Shown piece by piece: positions 1 to 12,239 of a stretch of DNA of 64,000 bases; the stretch's first letter is position 1, and every line of letters begins with the position of its first letter. The translations under genes were made by a program, and so were the position numbers. This DNA is from Cephalopachus bancanus (taxonomy: Eukaryota; Chordata; Mammalia; Primates; Tarsiidae): positions 4,030,001 through 4,094,000 of the forward strand of contig JAPVLO010000153.1 in assembly GCA_027257055.1 (NCBI GenBank), in the 5' to 3' direction. The notes under the pieces were generated by a model. It worked only from the letters and a program-made list of their open reading frames with translations, was not told the origin of the DNA and did no database searches.

Positions 1-390
1 CTTTTCTAGCTATGAAAGTTTAGATGGCGTCTTCTTCCAGTTGAAGACTTTTTTGTTAGCACTGAAAATCTGTTGTTTATTGTTGCCACCTTCCTCATGA
101 TCTAAGCTAGATCTTCTCCATCAGCACTTGCTGCTTCACCTTGCACTTTTATGTTATGAAGATGGCTTCTTTCCTTAAGCCTCATGAACCAACCTCTGCT
201 AGCTTCATACTTTTTCTTCTGCAACTTCTTTCAGCCTTCTTGGAATTGAAGAGAGTTAGGGCCTTGCTCTAGGTTAGGCTTTGAGTTAAGGGGGTATTAT
301 AGTTCATTTGGTCTATCCAGAACACTGACACTTTCTCCATATAAGTAGTAAGGTTGTATGGCCTTCTTATTGTTTATGGGAGTAGCACTT

Positions 391-686
<296 letters not shown>

Positions 687-1081
687 AATAGCACTTTTAA
701 TTTTTCTTTAAGAACTTTTTCTTTGTATTCACAACTTGAGACCTAGCTTTAGACTTGTCTGAACTTTGTACGTACTGTCCTCACTAAGTTTAATCACCTT
801 TAACTTTTGATTTGAAGTGAGAGACGTGTGACTCTTCCTTTCACTTGAATACTTAGAGGCCATTTTAAGGTTATTAGTTGGCACAGTAGTGTTGTGTTTC
901 AGGGAATAGGAGATCCAAGGAGAAAGAGAGTGACCAATTGGTAGAGCAGACAGAACATACACATTACTGATTCATTTCAGTCTTATATGGGTGCTGTTCA
1001 TAGAGCCCCAAAACAATTGTATAGTAGTAACATCGAAAGTCACTGATCACTGTAATATAATAGCAATGAAAAAGTTTTTCA

Positions 1082-1370
1082 CTTGGATGGTTTTAGAGTC
1101 TATCATACTCAGTGATCTATAATAGAAATAAAGAACAGAGTGTACCATATGTTCTCACTCATAAGCGAACCTTGAACAGTTATCATAATACTATAAGAAA
1201 GGGATTGCGGTAGTGGGAAACTGCCAGGGGAGGGGAGAGGGGGATTGGCAGTGAGGGAAACTGCCAGGAGAAGGAGGGGCACACCTCATCAACAAGAGTA
1301 CCTACATAATGAGCATTTGTATACCTAAACCCTGAATTGTACCCCACATCTTTAAAATAAAATCAAATCA
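1082..1370 (+). mobile_element. L1 3' end fragment inside Tigger1
   Basis: Begins shortly before ATATGTTCTCACTCATAAG, a typical L1 3' UTR motif, and ends in an A-rich tail (TTTAAAATAAAATCAAATCA). It is bounded by AGTTTTTCA on both sides (1073-1081 and 1371-1379). A 5'-truncated L1 insertion. Confidence 0.8.
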
Positions 1371-1478
1371 AGTTTTTCATATTGTGACAATTACCAAAAT
1401 GTGACAGAGAGAGACAAAGTGAGCACTTGTTTGTAGGAAAATTGGCAACAGTGAACTTGGCTTGGTGCAGGTTTACAA

Positions 1479-1550
1479 GCTATGTTGCCCAGGCTGGTTT
1501 TGAACACCTGGTCTCAAGTGATCCACCCATCTCACAAAGCACTGGGATTA
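1479..1550 (-). repeat. Alu scrap inside Tigger1
   Basis: CTATGTTGCCCAGGCTGG to CACTGGGATTACA is an internal part of an antisense Alu monomer, splitting the Tigger1 3' end. Confidence 0.65.
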
Positions 1551-2440
1551 CAAACCTTCAATTCATAAAAAATACTGTATCTTTGAAGCACAATAAAATG
1601 AGGTATGCTTGTAATTATAAGTTTGTACCTTTTACATAGTCATAAATCCCAAATAACTCTTAAAACTTCCTTTCTCTTCCTGATGCTGTAGTCCCATTTT
1701 CTGGATCCAAATTAGAGCCCTAGGTAAGTTGTAGAGCTCTGTTTCTAAATAAATACTGACTTGATCTGTAATAGCACAAATTTTCAAATTTGATGCATGG
1801 ATTAGTGCTTTGTAATGCTGGATGGCCAACTCATGCATTCACTAAAATGGCTGTTATTTTAGATGATACCCTAAAATAGGAAACAGAGTAGTTTTTTGGG
1901 ATAACATCCCCCCCTTTTCATATACCATTGTTTTTAATGAAGAAATTTGTATGTTTTAACCCCTTGCTACTCAGTGTTAATCACAGTCTATCAGTGTTGG
2001 TATCACCTTGGAGCTTGTAAATGCACTATTTTGGTCCCACCCTAGACCTACTGAATCATAATCTATAATTCAATATTCTCAAGTGAATTTGTGTGTGCAT
2101 TAAAATTTAAGGATCACTATTTTACTCCCTCCAGCTATTTAATTTTTTGTACTTTATGTAAGTACTTATATTGTGGCTTGGATTTTATTTTATTTCATAG
2201 AAATAGAAGGGGATGAGAATATAGTTACAGTGTAATAAAACTTTTCTTAATGTGGTATTGTATAAAATAGATTGAGGCTTTTTCCATAGTTAAGGAAGTA
2301 AGTACATAGGTATAACATTTATTTTTCCTTAGGGAAGTCTTTCTGGCTTTTAAGTACATATATATATGATGAGAAATGATTTTATATGATGGATGAGAAA
2401 GTGATTTAAAAATTTTTTTTAAATTATCTTATTCTGCTTT

Positions 2441-2723
2441 CAATTTCTTTTGGAGACAGGGTGTCTCTCTTTTGGGCCAGCTGGAGTGCAGTGGCATTAT
2501 CATAGCTCACTGCAACATTGAACTCCTGGGTTCAAGTGATCCTCATACCTCAACCTCCCAAGTAGCTAGGGCTATAGGCATGTGCCACCATGCCTGGCTA
2601 ATTAAAAAGTTTTTTTTAGTGTTAAGGTCTTGCTATGTTGTCCAGGTTTTGGACACCTGGTCTCAAGTGATCAACCCACCTCCCAAAGCACTGGGATTAC
2701 AGTGTTAGCCACTACGACAGGCC
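2441..2723 (-). repeat. AluJ-like SINE, antisense
   Basis: Dimeric antisense Alu with GGAGTGCAGTGGC, AAGTAGCTAGG and CTGGGATTACAG landmarks. Heavily mutated, so old. Confidence 0.85.
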
Positions 2724-2740
2724 CTGAGAAAGTGATTTTT

Positions 2741-3021
2741 TTTTTTTTTTGAGTCTGATTCTCACTCTGTTGCCTAGGTTGGAGTACAGTGGCACAATCT
2801 TGGCTCATTTTAGCCTTGACCTCCTGAGGCTCAAGCAATCTTTCCACCTCAGGCTCCTATGTAGCTGGAACTACAGATGTGCACCACCTGTTTTTTTATT
2901 TATTATAGAGACAAGGTCTCGTCAAGTTGCCTAGGCTGGTCTTGAACTCCTGTGCTCAGGCAGTACTCTTGCCTTCACCTCCCAAAGTGCTGATATAACA
3001 GGCATGAGCTACCGTGCCTGG
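2741..3021 (-). repeat. AluJ-like SINE, antisense
   Basis: Flanked by perfect TGAGAAAGTGATTTTT repeats (2725-2740 and 3022-3037). It was inserted directly after the previous Alu. Confidence 0.9.
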
Positions 3022-3503
3022 TGAGAAAGTGATTTTTTAAAAAACAACTTTTGAAAACATTTAATTAATGCTGGAAAAGTGACTTTCAAAATTATGCTTA
3101 TGTATATTTTTATCAATGTAATGAAAATCTTCAAATACCTTTCTTCAGTATGGTAATGTTAAGTCTTTTAGACCAACATTGTTCTGAGGTTGTAAAATGC
3201 ATGTTCTGGTTTCATTCCCTTATATTAAATTTCAATGTTTTGCCAGGCTTCACTCAATTCAGATAGTCCTCATCCCTCATCACTTGCTTAGTTTTAATTG
3301 TTAAAAACAATTTTAATAGAGGTCTATCTCCTGTGTGAATTCATAGTTACTCTCATAGCCACGTTTGGACACCTAGATATGTTGTTCCACATCTCTTGCC
3401 ACCTAGGGTTCTAAAAGTTAGGAGTGGATATAAGAATGACAGTGATTTCTGCTATTTTACTTTGGCACCGGCATGGGTCCTACAGCAGTCTTAAAAACTA
3501 GAG

Positions 3504-3813
3504 CAGTGCTGTTCAACAGAATTATAATGTGAGCCACATATTTTATTTTTTCTAGTAGCCACATTAAAAAAGTAAAAAGAAACATGACATTAATTTTAAT
3601 ATTTTTTATGAATCCAGTATGTCTAAAGTGTTTTATACAATTAATGTAAAACAATATTAAATATTATATATTGAAATATTACTATATTTTCATACTATAT
3701 TTTTGAAATCAAGTATGTATTTTATACTTGTAGCACATCACAGCTTATAGCCACATTTTTAGTACTTATAGCCACTTATGACTGGTAACTACTAGCCATA
3801 TTGGACAGTACAG
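3504..3813 (+). mobile_element. hAT-Charlie-type non-autonomous DNA transposon
   Basis: Starts CAGTGCTGTTCAACAGAA and ends CCATATTGGACAGTACAG, near-inverted termini of a common mammalian hAT MITE. The interior (AGCCACATTAAAAAAGTAAA) fits. The flanking 8-mers are only partly alike. Confidence 0.75.
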
Positions 3814-3929
3814 TTATAGAACTGTTTGGAATAAGATTGGTTTAAACCTTCATTTCTAGGAGTCTACTAGATACCTCTTATTCTCTTTTCTGTTTTTCGG
3901 GTTTTTTTTTTCTAAGTCCCAGGTTTTCT

Positions 3930-4262
3930 TGCTTTAGGGTCATTTTCTCTTTTTTGCTTTCTTTTTCCCTCCTCTATTTCCTTGTTTCCCATCTTTGTCT
4001 AAATTTCTTCCAGAGTTATTTTCAAACTTATTCTCTCCACTGGTCTGTGTTTCTTGATTTGTGCTCTTCCACTGTCTTCTGCCTTTTTTCCTTCTTCTGA
4101 TTCCTTCTCTACTTCCTTTTACCTCTCTTCAGCTTCTTTCTCCCTTCTTCACCTTTCCGTGTCCTCTTTCTCTTTCTTTTCTTCCCAGATTCCTTTCTCT
4201 TTTCTCAGTTCTCTCTTTCTTCCTCAGATACTTCTTTCCTTCCTGTTCTCCATTGTGCCACT
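3930..4262 (+). repeat. Pyrimidine-rich low-complexity tract
   Basis: About 330 nt dominated by C and T (TTTCTCTTTCTTTTCTTCCC and similar). The Ser/Leu-rich short open frames here are artefacts of composition. Confidence 0.7.
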
Positions 4263-4569
4263 GTAGCATATACAATGATTTATTCCTATAATGAAGACCC
4301 TAGAATTTTGTAATTTTTGTATTCTTGTTTGTTTTTTGTTTTACTGTATTCTTAAAAAAAAAATAAGATTTTCATATTTTACTTGGCCTTGGTGTCAGCT
4401 TTATAACAGCACTTTTATTTGCTATTTTAAATTACTTGTGAACTTAAAAGCCAGATAGCCAGTCTTTAGAATTTGTCTGACCTAAGAGGGACTAAGCCCT
4501 GAGTTGGGGTCTGAGGGAATGTCCTATGAATAAAGTTCATGAACTTTGTACTTCATAAAATCTGTTTTG

Positions 4570-4750
4570 ATGGCTTAGTGATGTATTCGGAAAAGCATGA
4601 GCTTTAGATCAAATAGATGGAAACCTGCAGCCCAGCTCTGATTAACTAGCAATGTGATCTTGGGCAGATTCTTTACTCCGAGGTTACCTTGCTGTCTTTT
4701 TTGGCAGGTTTCAGCATAGTGTCTGGCACATGGTATGTGTCCTTGTAACA
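4570..4750 (+). repeat. MIR SINE, sense
   Basis: Contains the MIR core pattern CCAGCTCTGATTAACTAGC, TGTGATCTTGGGCAGATT and the TGTCTGGCACATGGTA tail. Confidence 0.75.
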
Positions 4751-4888
4751 GGTAGTGCCTTTCAGAGTGGGATCTGTTTTTGTTTTGTTTTGCACTTTTA
4801 AAAAAATATCACTTTTCTAATTATTAGCTGACTTTAAGAAGGTGAGGCTGGTTAATGGCTTGAGTTGCCAGTTGGTAAACTGTTAACT

Positions 4889-5120
4889 GTAAATCAAGTG
4901 TTCTTCAATATTGGCACTATTGACATATTGGGACAGATAATATTTGTTTTGAGAGGCTGCCCTGTGCTTTTTAGGACGTTTAGCAATGTCCCTGGCTTCT
5001 ACCCACCGAATGCTAGTAGCACTTCCTCCTCACCAGTTGTGACAAGTAGAAATGTCTCCAGACATTGCCATGTTCTCTGGGGGACAAGATTGTCCCCGTT
5101 TAAGTACCATTGCTGTAAAT
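4889..5120 (-). mobile_element. MER5A hAT-Charlie MITE
   Basis: TCAATATTGGCACTATTGAC, TAGCAATGTCCCTGGC and GTCTCCAGACATTGCC follow the MER5A consensus in reverse orientation over nearly its whole length. Confidence 0.85.
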
Positions 5121-6069
5121 AAATGTTAGTAGATTTCATAATAAAATTTCTTCAAATACCTAGCACAAAACAAACACTGAATTTAATCATAATGTGTCTT
5201 TGAGTTCAATTTGTTAGGAACTGGTTTTATAATTCTTTATGTAGCTGATATTTCTATAGAATCTGTTAGTTTATTTCCTTTTTGTCTAAAATTTAGAAAA
5301 TTTTTATAAATCGCCAAGAATAGCTCTATAGATAAGAAAATAAGAAAAATAATTATGATGCCAGGAGTCTGTAGAGTTCATCACTGTCTTCTATGTTTCT
5401 ATCTGGTTATAGTAATGCCTGTTAAATTATATCATTTTATTTGCTATGGGTTGCTATCTCATTAAACTGAGTTTCTCATACAAGGAATATATAGTATTTC
5501 TTTTTCTACCCTCATATCATTTTCTGCACTAAAGCCTGTCACATAATAGGTGTTTAATTAATGATATTATATTAGATTGGGAAGATTATGCATCTTAAAT
5601 ATGAGTTTTTGTTTTTACTAGCACTTGTTTTACTATGTATAAGCTTAACTGTTAAAGTTAGGTTAGCTTAGTAGACCATTGACATTAAAATGTTGTATAG
5701 GGTGAACTTCATCTTCAAAATTAAACCTCCTTTTAAGGTATAAAGTCACGGAGCTAGTGATGTGATCCTTGAACCATGTGAATGTCACACACCCATGCTT
5801 GTCTTCTGACATCATTTCACTGGCTGAAGTAATGTGTATAACAGACTGCTGATGAATATAATCTTAGTATTCTATTTTTAAACTAGGCAACATGCTTATA
5901 ATCTAAATACCTGCTTTTTAAAGATGAAAATTTAGCTCTTTTATTTTCTAAATGTTCTCCTTTCCTATATTTAATATCACTTACTTATATTTAAAGGTTT
6001 GAAGGAATCTTTATTTTCTTCTGTTTTTAAAAAAAACTTTTGAAAGTGAAATATGGACAATATTTTTTT

Positions 6070-6355
6070 TTTTTTTTTTTTTGAGTTGGAGTCTCACTCT
6101 GTCGCCCAGACTGGAGTGCAGTGGCCGCTCCCGGCCACCGCAGCCTCGACCTGCTGAGCTCCGGCGATCCTTCCGCCACAGCCTTCTGAGTAGCCGGAAT
6201 TACAGGCATGCGCTTCCGCGCCCGGCTGATTTTTTGATTTATTGTAGAGATGAGGTCTCGCTGCCCAGGCGGGTCTTGAACCCGCGGGCTCAGGCAATCC
6301 ACTCACCTCAGCCTCCCAAAGGCGCGGGATTACAGGCTGAGCCACCGAGCCCGGC
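6070..6355 (-). repeat. Young lineage-specific Alu, antisense
   Basis: Full-length Alu rich in intact CpGs, with 14-bp target duplications GACAATATTTTTTT (6056-6069 and 6356-6369). It shares the short deletion CGCTGCCCAGG (no CAAGTT) with the copies at 6559 and 16829. Confidence 0.93.
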
Positions 6356-6510
6356 GACAATATTTTTTTAATGGTATAGAAGAATATAGGATATAAAGTA
6401 GATTCCTCCCTCACATATTCCTCCTACCTACCTCTCTACTCTGACAAAAATACTCTTCTCCGGAGGTAACCATTATAAGGTATTTATCATTTTCTGGTAT
6501 GATTTATAAA

Positions 6511-6548
6511 TGTGTGTGTGTGTTGTGTGTGTGTGTGTGTGTGTGTGT
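6511..6548 (+). repeat. (TG)n microsatellite
   Basis: TG repeat with one interrupting T, directly upstream of an Alu. Confidence 0.95.
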
Positions 6549-6558
6549 TTCATTGAGG

Positions 6559-6844
6559 TTTTTTTTTTGAGTTGGAGTCTCACTCTGTCGCCCAGACTGG
6601 AGTGCAGTGGCCGCTCCCAGCCACCGCAACCTCCACCTGCTGGGCTCCAGCAATCCTTCCGCCTCAGCCTTCCCAGTAGCTGGAATTACAGGCGCACGCT
6701 ACCACGCCTGGCTAATTTTTTGATTTTATTGTAGAGATGAGGTCTTGCCTGCCCAGGCAGGTCTCGAACCCTCAATCTCAGGCAATCCACTCACCTCAGC
6801 CTCCCAAAGGTGCGGGATTACAGGCTGAGCCACCGAGCCTGGCT
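6559..6844 (-). repeat. Young lineage-specific Alu, antisense
   Basis: Same subfamily as the copy at 6070, with CTTGCCTGCCCAGG lacking CAAGTT. Well preserved. Confidence 0.9.
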
Positions 6845-6859
6845 GATACCCTCTTTTGA

Positions 6860-6914
6860 GTATTGCACTCCAGCCTTGGCGATGGAGTGAGACCCCGACT
6901 CCAAAAAAAAAAAA
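6860..6914 (+). repeat. Alu right-end scrap, sense
   Basis: TATTGCACTCCAGCCTTGGC to an A13 tail is the last ~50 nt of a sense Alu. It is severely 5'-truncated and sits head-on to the preceding antisense Alu. Confidence 0.85.
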
Positions 6915-6987
6915 ATGTCATATAGGTTAATATAGCAGATGACACCAATAACACCAATTGATTTGCTGATGATGGGCATGGATTTTA

Positions 6988-7285
6988 TTTTATTTTTTAT
7001 TTTTTTTGAGTTGGAGTCGCACTCTGTCGCCCAGACTGGAGTGCAGTGGCCGCTCCTGGCCACCGCAGCCTCAACCTGCTGGGCTCCGGCTATCCTTCCG
7101 CTTCAGCCTTCCAAGAATCTGGAATTACAGGTGTGCGCTACCACGCCCGGCTGATTTTTGATTTATTGTAGAGATGAGGTCTCTCCAAGTTGCCCAGGCA
7201 GGTCTCAAACCTGCGGGCTCAGGCAGTCCACTCACCTCAGGCTCCCAAAGCGCTGGGATTACAGGCTGAGCCACCAAGCCCGGCT
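6988..7285 (-). repeat. Young lineage-specific Alu, antisense
   Basis: Flanked by GGCATGGATTTTA (6975-6987 and 7286-7298). Retains CAAGTTGCCCAGG, so it belongs to the undeleted sublineage. Confidence 0.93.
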
Positions 7286-7332
7286 GGCATGGATTTTAAT
7301 AGGTAAAATAAACAAGAGACATGTTATTAAAA

Positions 7333-7639
7333 CCTTTTTTTTTTTTGAGTCAGAGTCTCACTCTGTTGTCTAGGCTGGAGTGCAGTGGTATACCCACTAC
7401 CACCACGGCATTGACCTGATGTCCTGATGTGCTCAGGCGATCCTTCCACTTCAGCCTTCCAAGTAACTGGAACCACAGATGCATACCACCATGCCCAGCT
7501 AATATTTTGATTTATTGTAGAGACGAGGTCTTGCAAAGTTCCCCAGGCTGGCTTTGAATGCTTAGACTCAGGCATTCTTCTTGCCTCTGCCTCTCAAAGT
7601 GCTGGGGTTACAGGCGTGAGTGAGTCACCATACCTGGCT
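7333..7639 (-). repeat. Alu, antisense, diverged
   Basis: Poly-T, GAGTCTCACTCTGTTGTCTAGG, and TGGGGTTACAGGCGTGAG. More mutated than its neighbours. Confidence 0.88.
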
Positions 7640-8353
7640 ATCAAAGTCTTTAACCTATTTAAAAATAATATTTGTATAATAGTATTTGTTTTTCTTATAT
7701 AAAAATTAATTTAACAGGTTATGCTCATAGACTAATTTTAGACTTCTGATGATATTGAATGCTTAACTTGGTTTATGAGTAACAAATTTAACAAACCTAA
7801 TTCATCTTGGCTAAAGTATAAAGAAGTTATTTGCTTGACAAATAGCTCAGGGATTGTGAAAGTGTCAATTATATTCTTTCTCTCTCTAAAACTTCCTGGA
7901 TTATGTAAGTGATACCTGTTTGTTGTAAACATTTTTAAATACAGAAGGGCACAGAAAGGAAAGTAAATTACCTATGATTCTAATCTTTTTGTTAATATTT
8001 TGTTATTTAGGCTTTTCTTAAAAGGTATGTCTTTAAGAAATGTATCTTTTAGAATATTTTCTCCCACTTAGCAGTAGATTATGCATGTTTCCCTTATTAT
8101 TATATATTATCTTAATGACTGTATAAAGTTTATCCTTTATGAACATTTTATTTCTGTTTCCTTAATGTTGTAAATAATATAATGAGCATCTTGTGCTTGA
8201 ACCTATTTCATGTATCTTAAATTATTTTATTAGTATAAATCTCCAAAAGTAGGCTCTATCTTAGTGCATTTTTCAAATTTATTTTGCAAAATATTTTCAG
8301 TTTTAAATCCTTTTACCTGTGTATCTTTTTATCTGTTTCAATAATATTGAAAA

Positions 8354-8649
8354 GCCAGGCTTGGTGGCTCAGCCTGTAATCCCATGCCTTGGGAGGCTGA
8401 GGTGAGTGGATTGCCTGAGCCCGCGGGTTCGAGAACCTCCTGGGTAACTTGGCGAGACCTCATCTCTACAATAAATCAAAAAATTAGCCGGGCGTGGTAG
8501 CGCGCGCCTGTAGTTCCAGCTACTTGGAAGGCTGAGGCGGAAGGATCATCGGAGCCCAGAGGGTTGAGGCTGTGATGGCCGGGAGTGGCCACTGCACTCC
8601 AGTCTGGGTGACAGAGTGAGACTCTAACTCAAAATAATAATAATAATAA
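8354..8649 (+). repeat. Lineage-specific Alu, sense
   Basis: GCCAGGCTTGGTGGCTCAGC start, internal A-rich linker TAAATCAAAAAATTAGCC, ending in an (AAT)n tail at 8632-8654. Similar AATAATATTTAAA/AATAATATTGAAA sequences flank it. Confidence 0.9.
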
Positions 8650-8891
8650 TAATATTTAAAAACAATGTCTTGCCATTTGGGTAAGTTTTCTTTTAAGTAG
8701 GACTTATATTTGATTCAGGTTTTAGGAATTGTGAATATTATTCATGTTTATTTGCCAGTTATATTGCTTCAGAAAATTCCTGTACATTTTCTTTGCCTGT
8801 TCTTCTTTGGGGCTTTTAAAAGTCTTTCCTCAGTTTGTTTGAACCTTTTACTTTATAAGGGTCTGTGTTAGGCTAGTAGGTGAGGATGGAG

Positions 8892-9257
8892 TGCTATGGG
8901 CTGAATAGTGTCTTCCCAAAATTCACTTTGAAGTCTTAACATCCACTACCTTAGAATGTGACTGTATTTGGAGATGGGGCCTTTTAAAAAAGTAATTCAG
9001 GGAAAATGTGATTGTATGGGTGGTCTTCATTCAATATGATTGATATCCTTATAAGAGGAGATTAGGACACAGACACACTTAAGACAGAGAGCAAACAGTC
9101 ATCTACAAGGCAAGGAGAGATAACTTCAAAAGAAACCCACCTGCCTATACCTTGATCTTGGACTTTTCTGACTTCCAGAGTTGTGAGAAAGTAACTTTAT
9201 GTTGTTTAAGCACTCATTCTGTGGTATTTGTTATAGTAGCCGTAGCAAACTATTACA
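8892..9257 (+). mobile_element. MLT1A-like LTR (ERVL-MaLR)
   Basis: TGCTATGGGCTGAAT, AGAATGTGACTGTATTTGGA, GAGATTAGGACACAGACACA and TGTTGTTTAAGC follow the MLT1A LTR over its whole length. Solo LTR. No internal retroviral region is seen. Confidence 0.82.
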
Positions 9258-9319
9258 AGGTAATCATTTTTTACTAATCATTTTTATTGGAAATATTTTT
9301 GAGTCATGCATTATTTGAC

Positions 9320-9474
9320 CTTTTAAAAATGTAATTTTATTTATTTATTTTTAAATAGAAGTGGGGTCTTGCTATGTTGCTCAGGCTGGTCTCAAACTCC
9401 TGGGCTCATGTAATCCTCTTGACTTGTCCTCCCAAAACATTGGAATTACAAGTGTGAGCTACCACGCCTGGCCT
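9320..9474 (-). repeat. Alu monomer-type fragment, antisense
   Basis: GGGGTCTTGCTATGTTGCTC to CTACCACGCCTGGCC corresponds to one monomer only (FLAM/FRAM-like or truncated). Confidence 0.75.
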
Positions 9475-10929
9475 ATTTAACTTTTAATTTTAGGTGTACA
9501 GATGATAGAGGCTTAGAAATTTGCTTCTCTTATCTCAAAAATTTTAAGTTACTGTTTTAAATCTATGCGTATGAAAACTCATCATTTCAACATTGTACAA
9601 AAAAGAATAAAAATAAACGAAGTATTCATATTCATTGAAAGCTTGACGCCTCTTTATTCATTACATTTCAGAATTTTAAAGATTACCAGTATTTTAATAT
9701 CAGTAGTATTACAATATCTGAGAGCAGCTACTCTATTATTCTGTCCCCTATCCTGCTATTTGAATTATTACTATTATTTTTTGCCTCTAAACAAAAAATT
9801 AGACTGAAAATTTTATAAGTATCCTACCAGTATTATATTATTATTAACTTTTTCTCTTAGGGTCCTTTTTTTTTTTTTAACTATGAAGACATGTGGTTAT
9901 ACTTTGGTTGTTTAGTTCAGTACCGTTACAATGTTTATAACTTCATTCTGAGGAAGAATAATATTACTTTGAGGATCCTTCTGCATCTTCATTGTTAGTT
10001 AACTTGTTTACCCTCTCCTTAATCCATTCTGGTTAACCCCAATAAATAACTTTAGGACATTTTATATAACTTTTAGATGAAAGTCAGTTTTCAAAATTGA
10101 TACCTTGATTAACTGGTATGTAGTCATCCAGGTGGGATCCAAATAACTAATATTAGATCAGTGCTGTCAGTGAAAACTAGGAAAACCTATTTGAAGGCAG
10201 GAAGGAACTGCTCAGGCAACTAGAAGTACAGGGGCTAAAGTTTCAGAGAAGAGAGAATCTTCTAGAGGTGAGGTTACTACTTCAACCACTTTTTCCTAGG
10301 GAATACTTGCTGATGCTAAATGTGGGTAGGAAACGAAGGATTCAAGTGTTAGGCCCAGGACTAGTGTTGCCAAAAGACAGAAAAAAAAGAAAAGAAAAAA
10401 AACAAAACACAGTGGTATTGGTGGAGACCTAGGATGCATCAAGCATAAGGAGATTCTTCCCTCAGTACAATTGTTTAATCTTGGGGCTACATGAAATGGG
10501 AAATACCCAAGTAGAAAAATTTTTGAAAATCAGAAATGGAGCGTGTACAATTTTTGTAAGACAAAATGCAGTTTGTCATCAACTTTGAACTAGTCCCTTA
10601 ACAAAAAGCATTCAGTTGAAACTTTAGGTGGCAAGGAAAAACCAGAGGTAGACTGAGTTTTACCAGGGCAGCCACCTAACCTGGATTCAACATTGCCTAG
10701 TGGCCTAACAGAGAATTGTGAAGCCTCTGTAGAGATAGATAACACCACCAAGAATCTCTGCTAGTTTTTATATACAACCAAAGATTAAGAAGCCACCAAA
10801 GGACAGGACTACATAACTAGAACAAAAGGGGAAACAGCTGTGTAACAGACCTGGAGATGAACCCACATCATTCAGATTCATTTAGATGACAAGTACTTTC
10901 AGTAACTATGATTAATAAGAAAGCAAAGG

Positions 10930-11900
10930 AAACTAAAGAAAATGGATGCAGGTTGGAGATTTTCATCAGAATATTGGAATGTCTAAAGAGATTAAGTGGA
11001 AATTCGACAAGGAAAAAATGTAATATAGGTATAACAAGATTAGGTATAATAAAAGATTAGACACATCAGAAGACAGGTAAATAGGAAATATTGAACTTGA
11101 GCATTGAGATGAAAAATAATGAAAAAAAGAGATTTACAGCTTTTTAATACACATGAAAACATCTGACATTTAATTGGATTACCAAAAGAGGAGTGTAGAG
11201 AGAATTGGACAGAAGTAATTTTGAAGAGATTATATGGAATTTTTCAAAATTGAGGAAATATATCAACCCAGAGATTTAGGAAGTTCTGTTTACCCTAAGC
11301 AACACAGATACAGAGGAAACCAAAGATAAAGAAAAAATACCCTGAGAAATAGGACATGACTTTCAAAAGAGCCAGCAAAAAAACTGATGGCAGACTTCTC
11401 AACAGGAACGATGGAAACCATTTTGAAATTTTTGGAAGAAAATATAAGCTAACGTAAAATTCTATATATCCAGCAAAATGTTCTTGAAACATGAAAGTAA
11501 AAAAAAGTCATTTCCAGAGAAATTAAAAAAAGAAAACAAGAAAATCGTTACCAGCAACCTGGGATAAAATTAATTCACAACATTAACAAGACAGCAACAA
11601 CAGTGTACTTCAGCTAGGATGAAGAATATTCCATTAAGGAACCACCAAAATGAAGAATAATGAAAAGGATAAATATGTGAGTAAATACAAATTGATATTG
11701 ACAAAATACTGTAAAAACAATAAAAATAATGTCTTTTGGGGCTTAAGAGATACGGTAGAAAAAATGACAACAATCAAATAAAATGTGAGGGGAGTAAGTG
11801 AAGTTAAAGCCTAAGATTCTAGCATTATTGAGGACATGAAGAAAGCGATGCTTTTTGCTAGTAATAAGTCAACAATGCATGTTGTAATCTCTATGACAAC
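10930..11900 (+). mobile_element. Old L1/HAL1-family fragment, sense
   Basis: GCAGACTTCTCAACAGGAAC, ATTCTATATATCCAGCAAAA and GTCATTTCCAGAGAAATT are recognisable L1/HAL1 consensus blocks in order. Boundaries are uncertain and all frames are broken. Confidence 0.6.
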
Positions 11901-12174
11901 CACGTAAGGAGTTTTGAACAGTAAAATTACTGAGGGATAAAAGGATTAATAGAAAATATTTTTTTTAAGGCAGGAAAAGAAGGTTAAAGGAACTTAAAAC
12001 TGATCAGTCAAATTAAAACTAGTAAGATGATACAGTGCTGCCCATTTCAGCAGTAGAATCATATATTTTTCAAAATATTATTAAATAAAAATATCTTATT
12101 TTCCAGCCTAAAAATATAGTATATATAAATATATATGAATACAATGCAAATATACATACCTGTTTTTCTGACAG

Positions 12175-12239
12175 CTTCTTTGTGATATTGGTCACAGTGA
12201 AGAAAAACTGGGCTTTAACTATGAAGATATCATAATTTG
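12175..12239 (+). CDS. RICTOR: RICTOR exon 4 (residues 66-87)
   Basis: 65-bp exon between ...TTTTTCTGACAG and GTAAGT, encoding LLCDIGHSEEKLGFNYEDII plus I and two bases of Cys87. Human has His where this copy has Asn at residue 80 (from memory). It is the first coding segment of the window. I looked for the preceding segment (ending ...NNFTK) upstream and did not find it. Confidence 0.93.

Noticed and set aside
4054..4291. Ser/Leu/Phe-rich short proteins
   Set aside because: Produced by a pyrimidine-rich low-complexity tract, with two overlapping frames showing the same bias.
6027..7575. Several 70-106 residue frames on both strands
   Set aside because: All lie within Alu sequence (translated [16 protein letters not shown] Alu peptides) and are not genes.
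8892..9257. Possible provirus
   Set aside because: Only a single MaLR LTR is visible, with no internal gag/pol region nearby.
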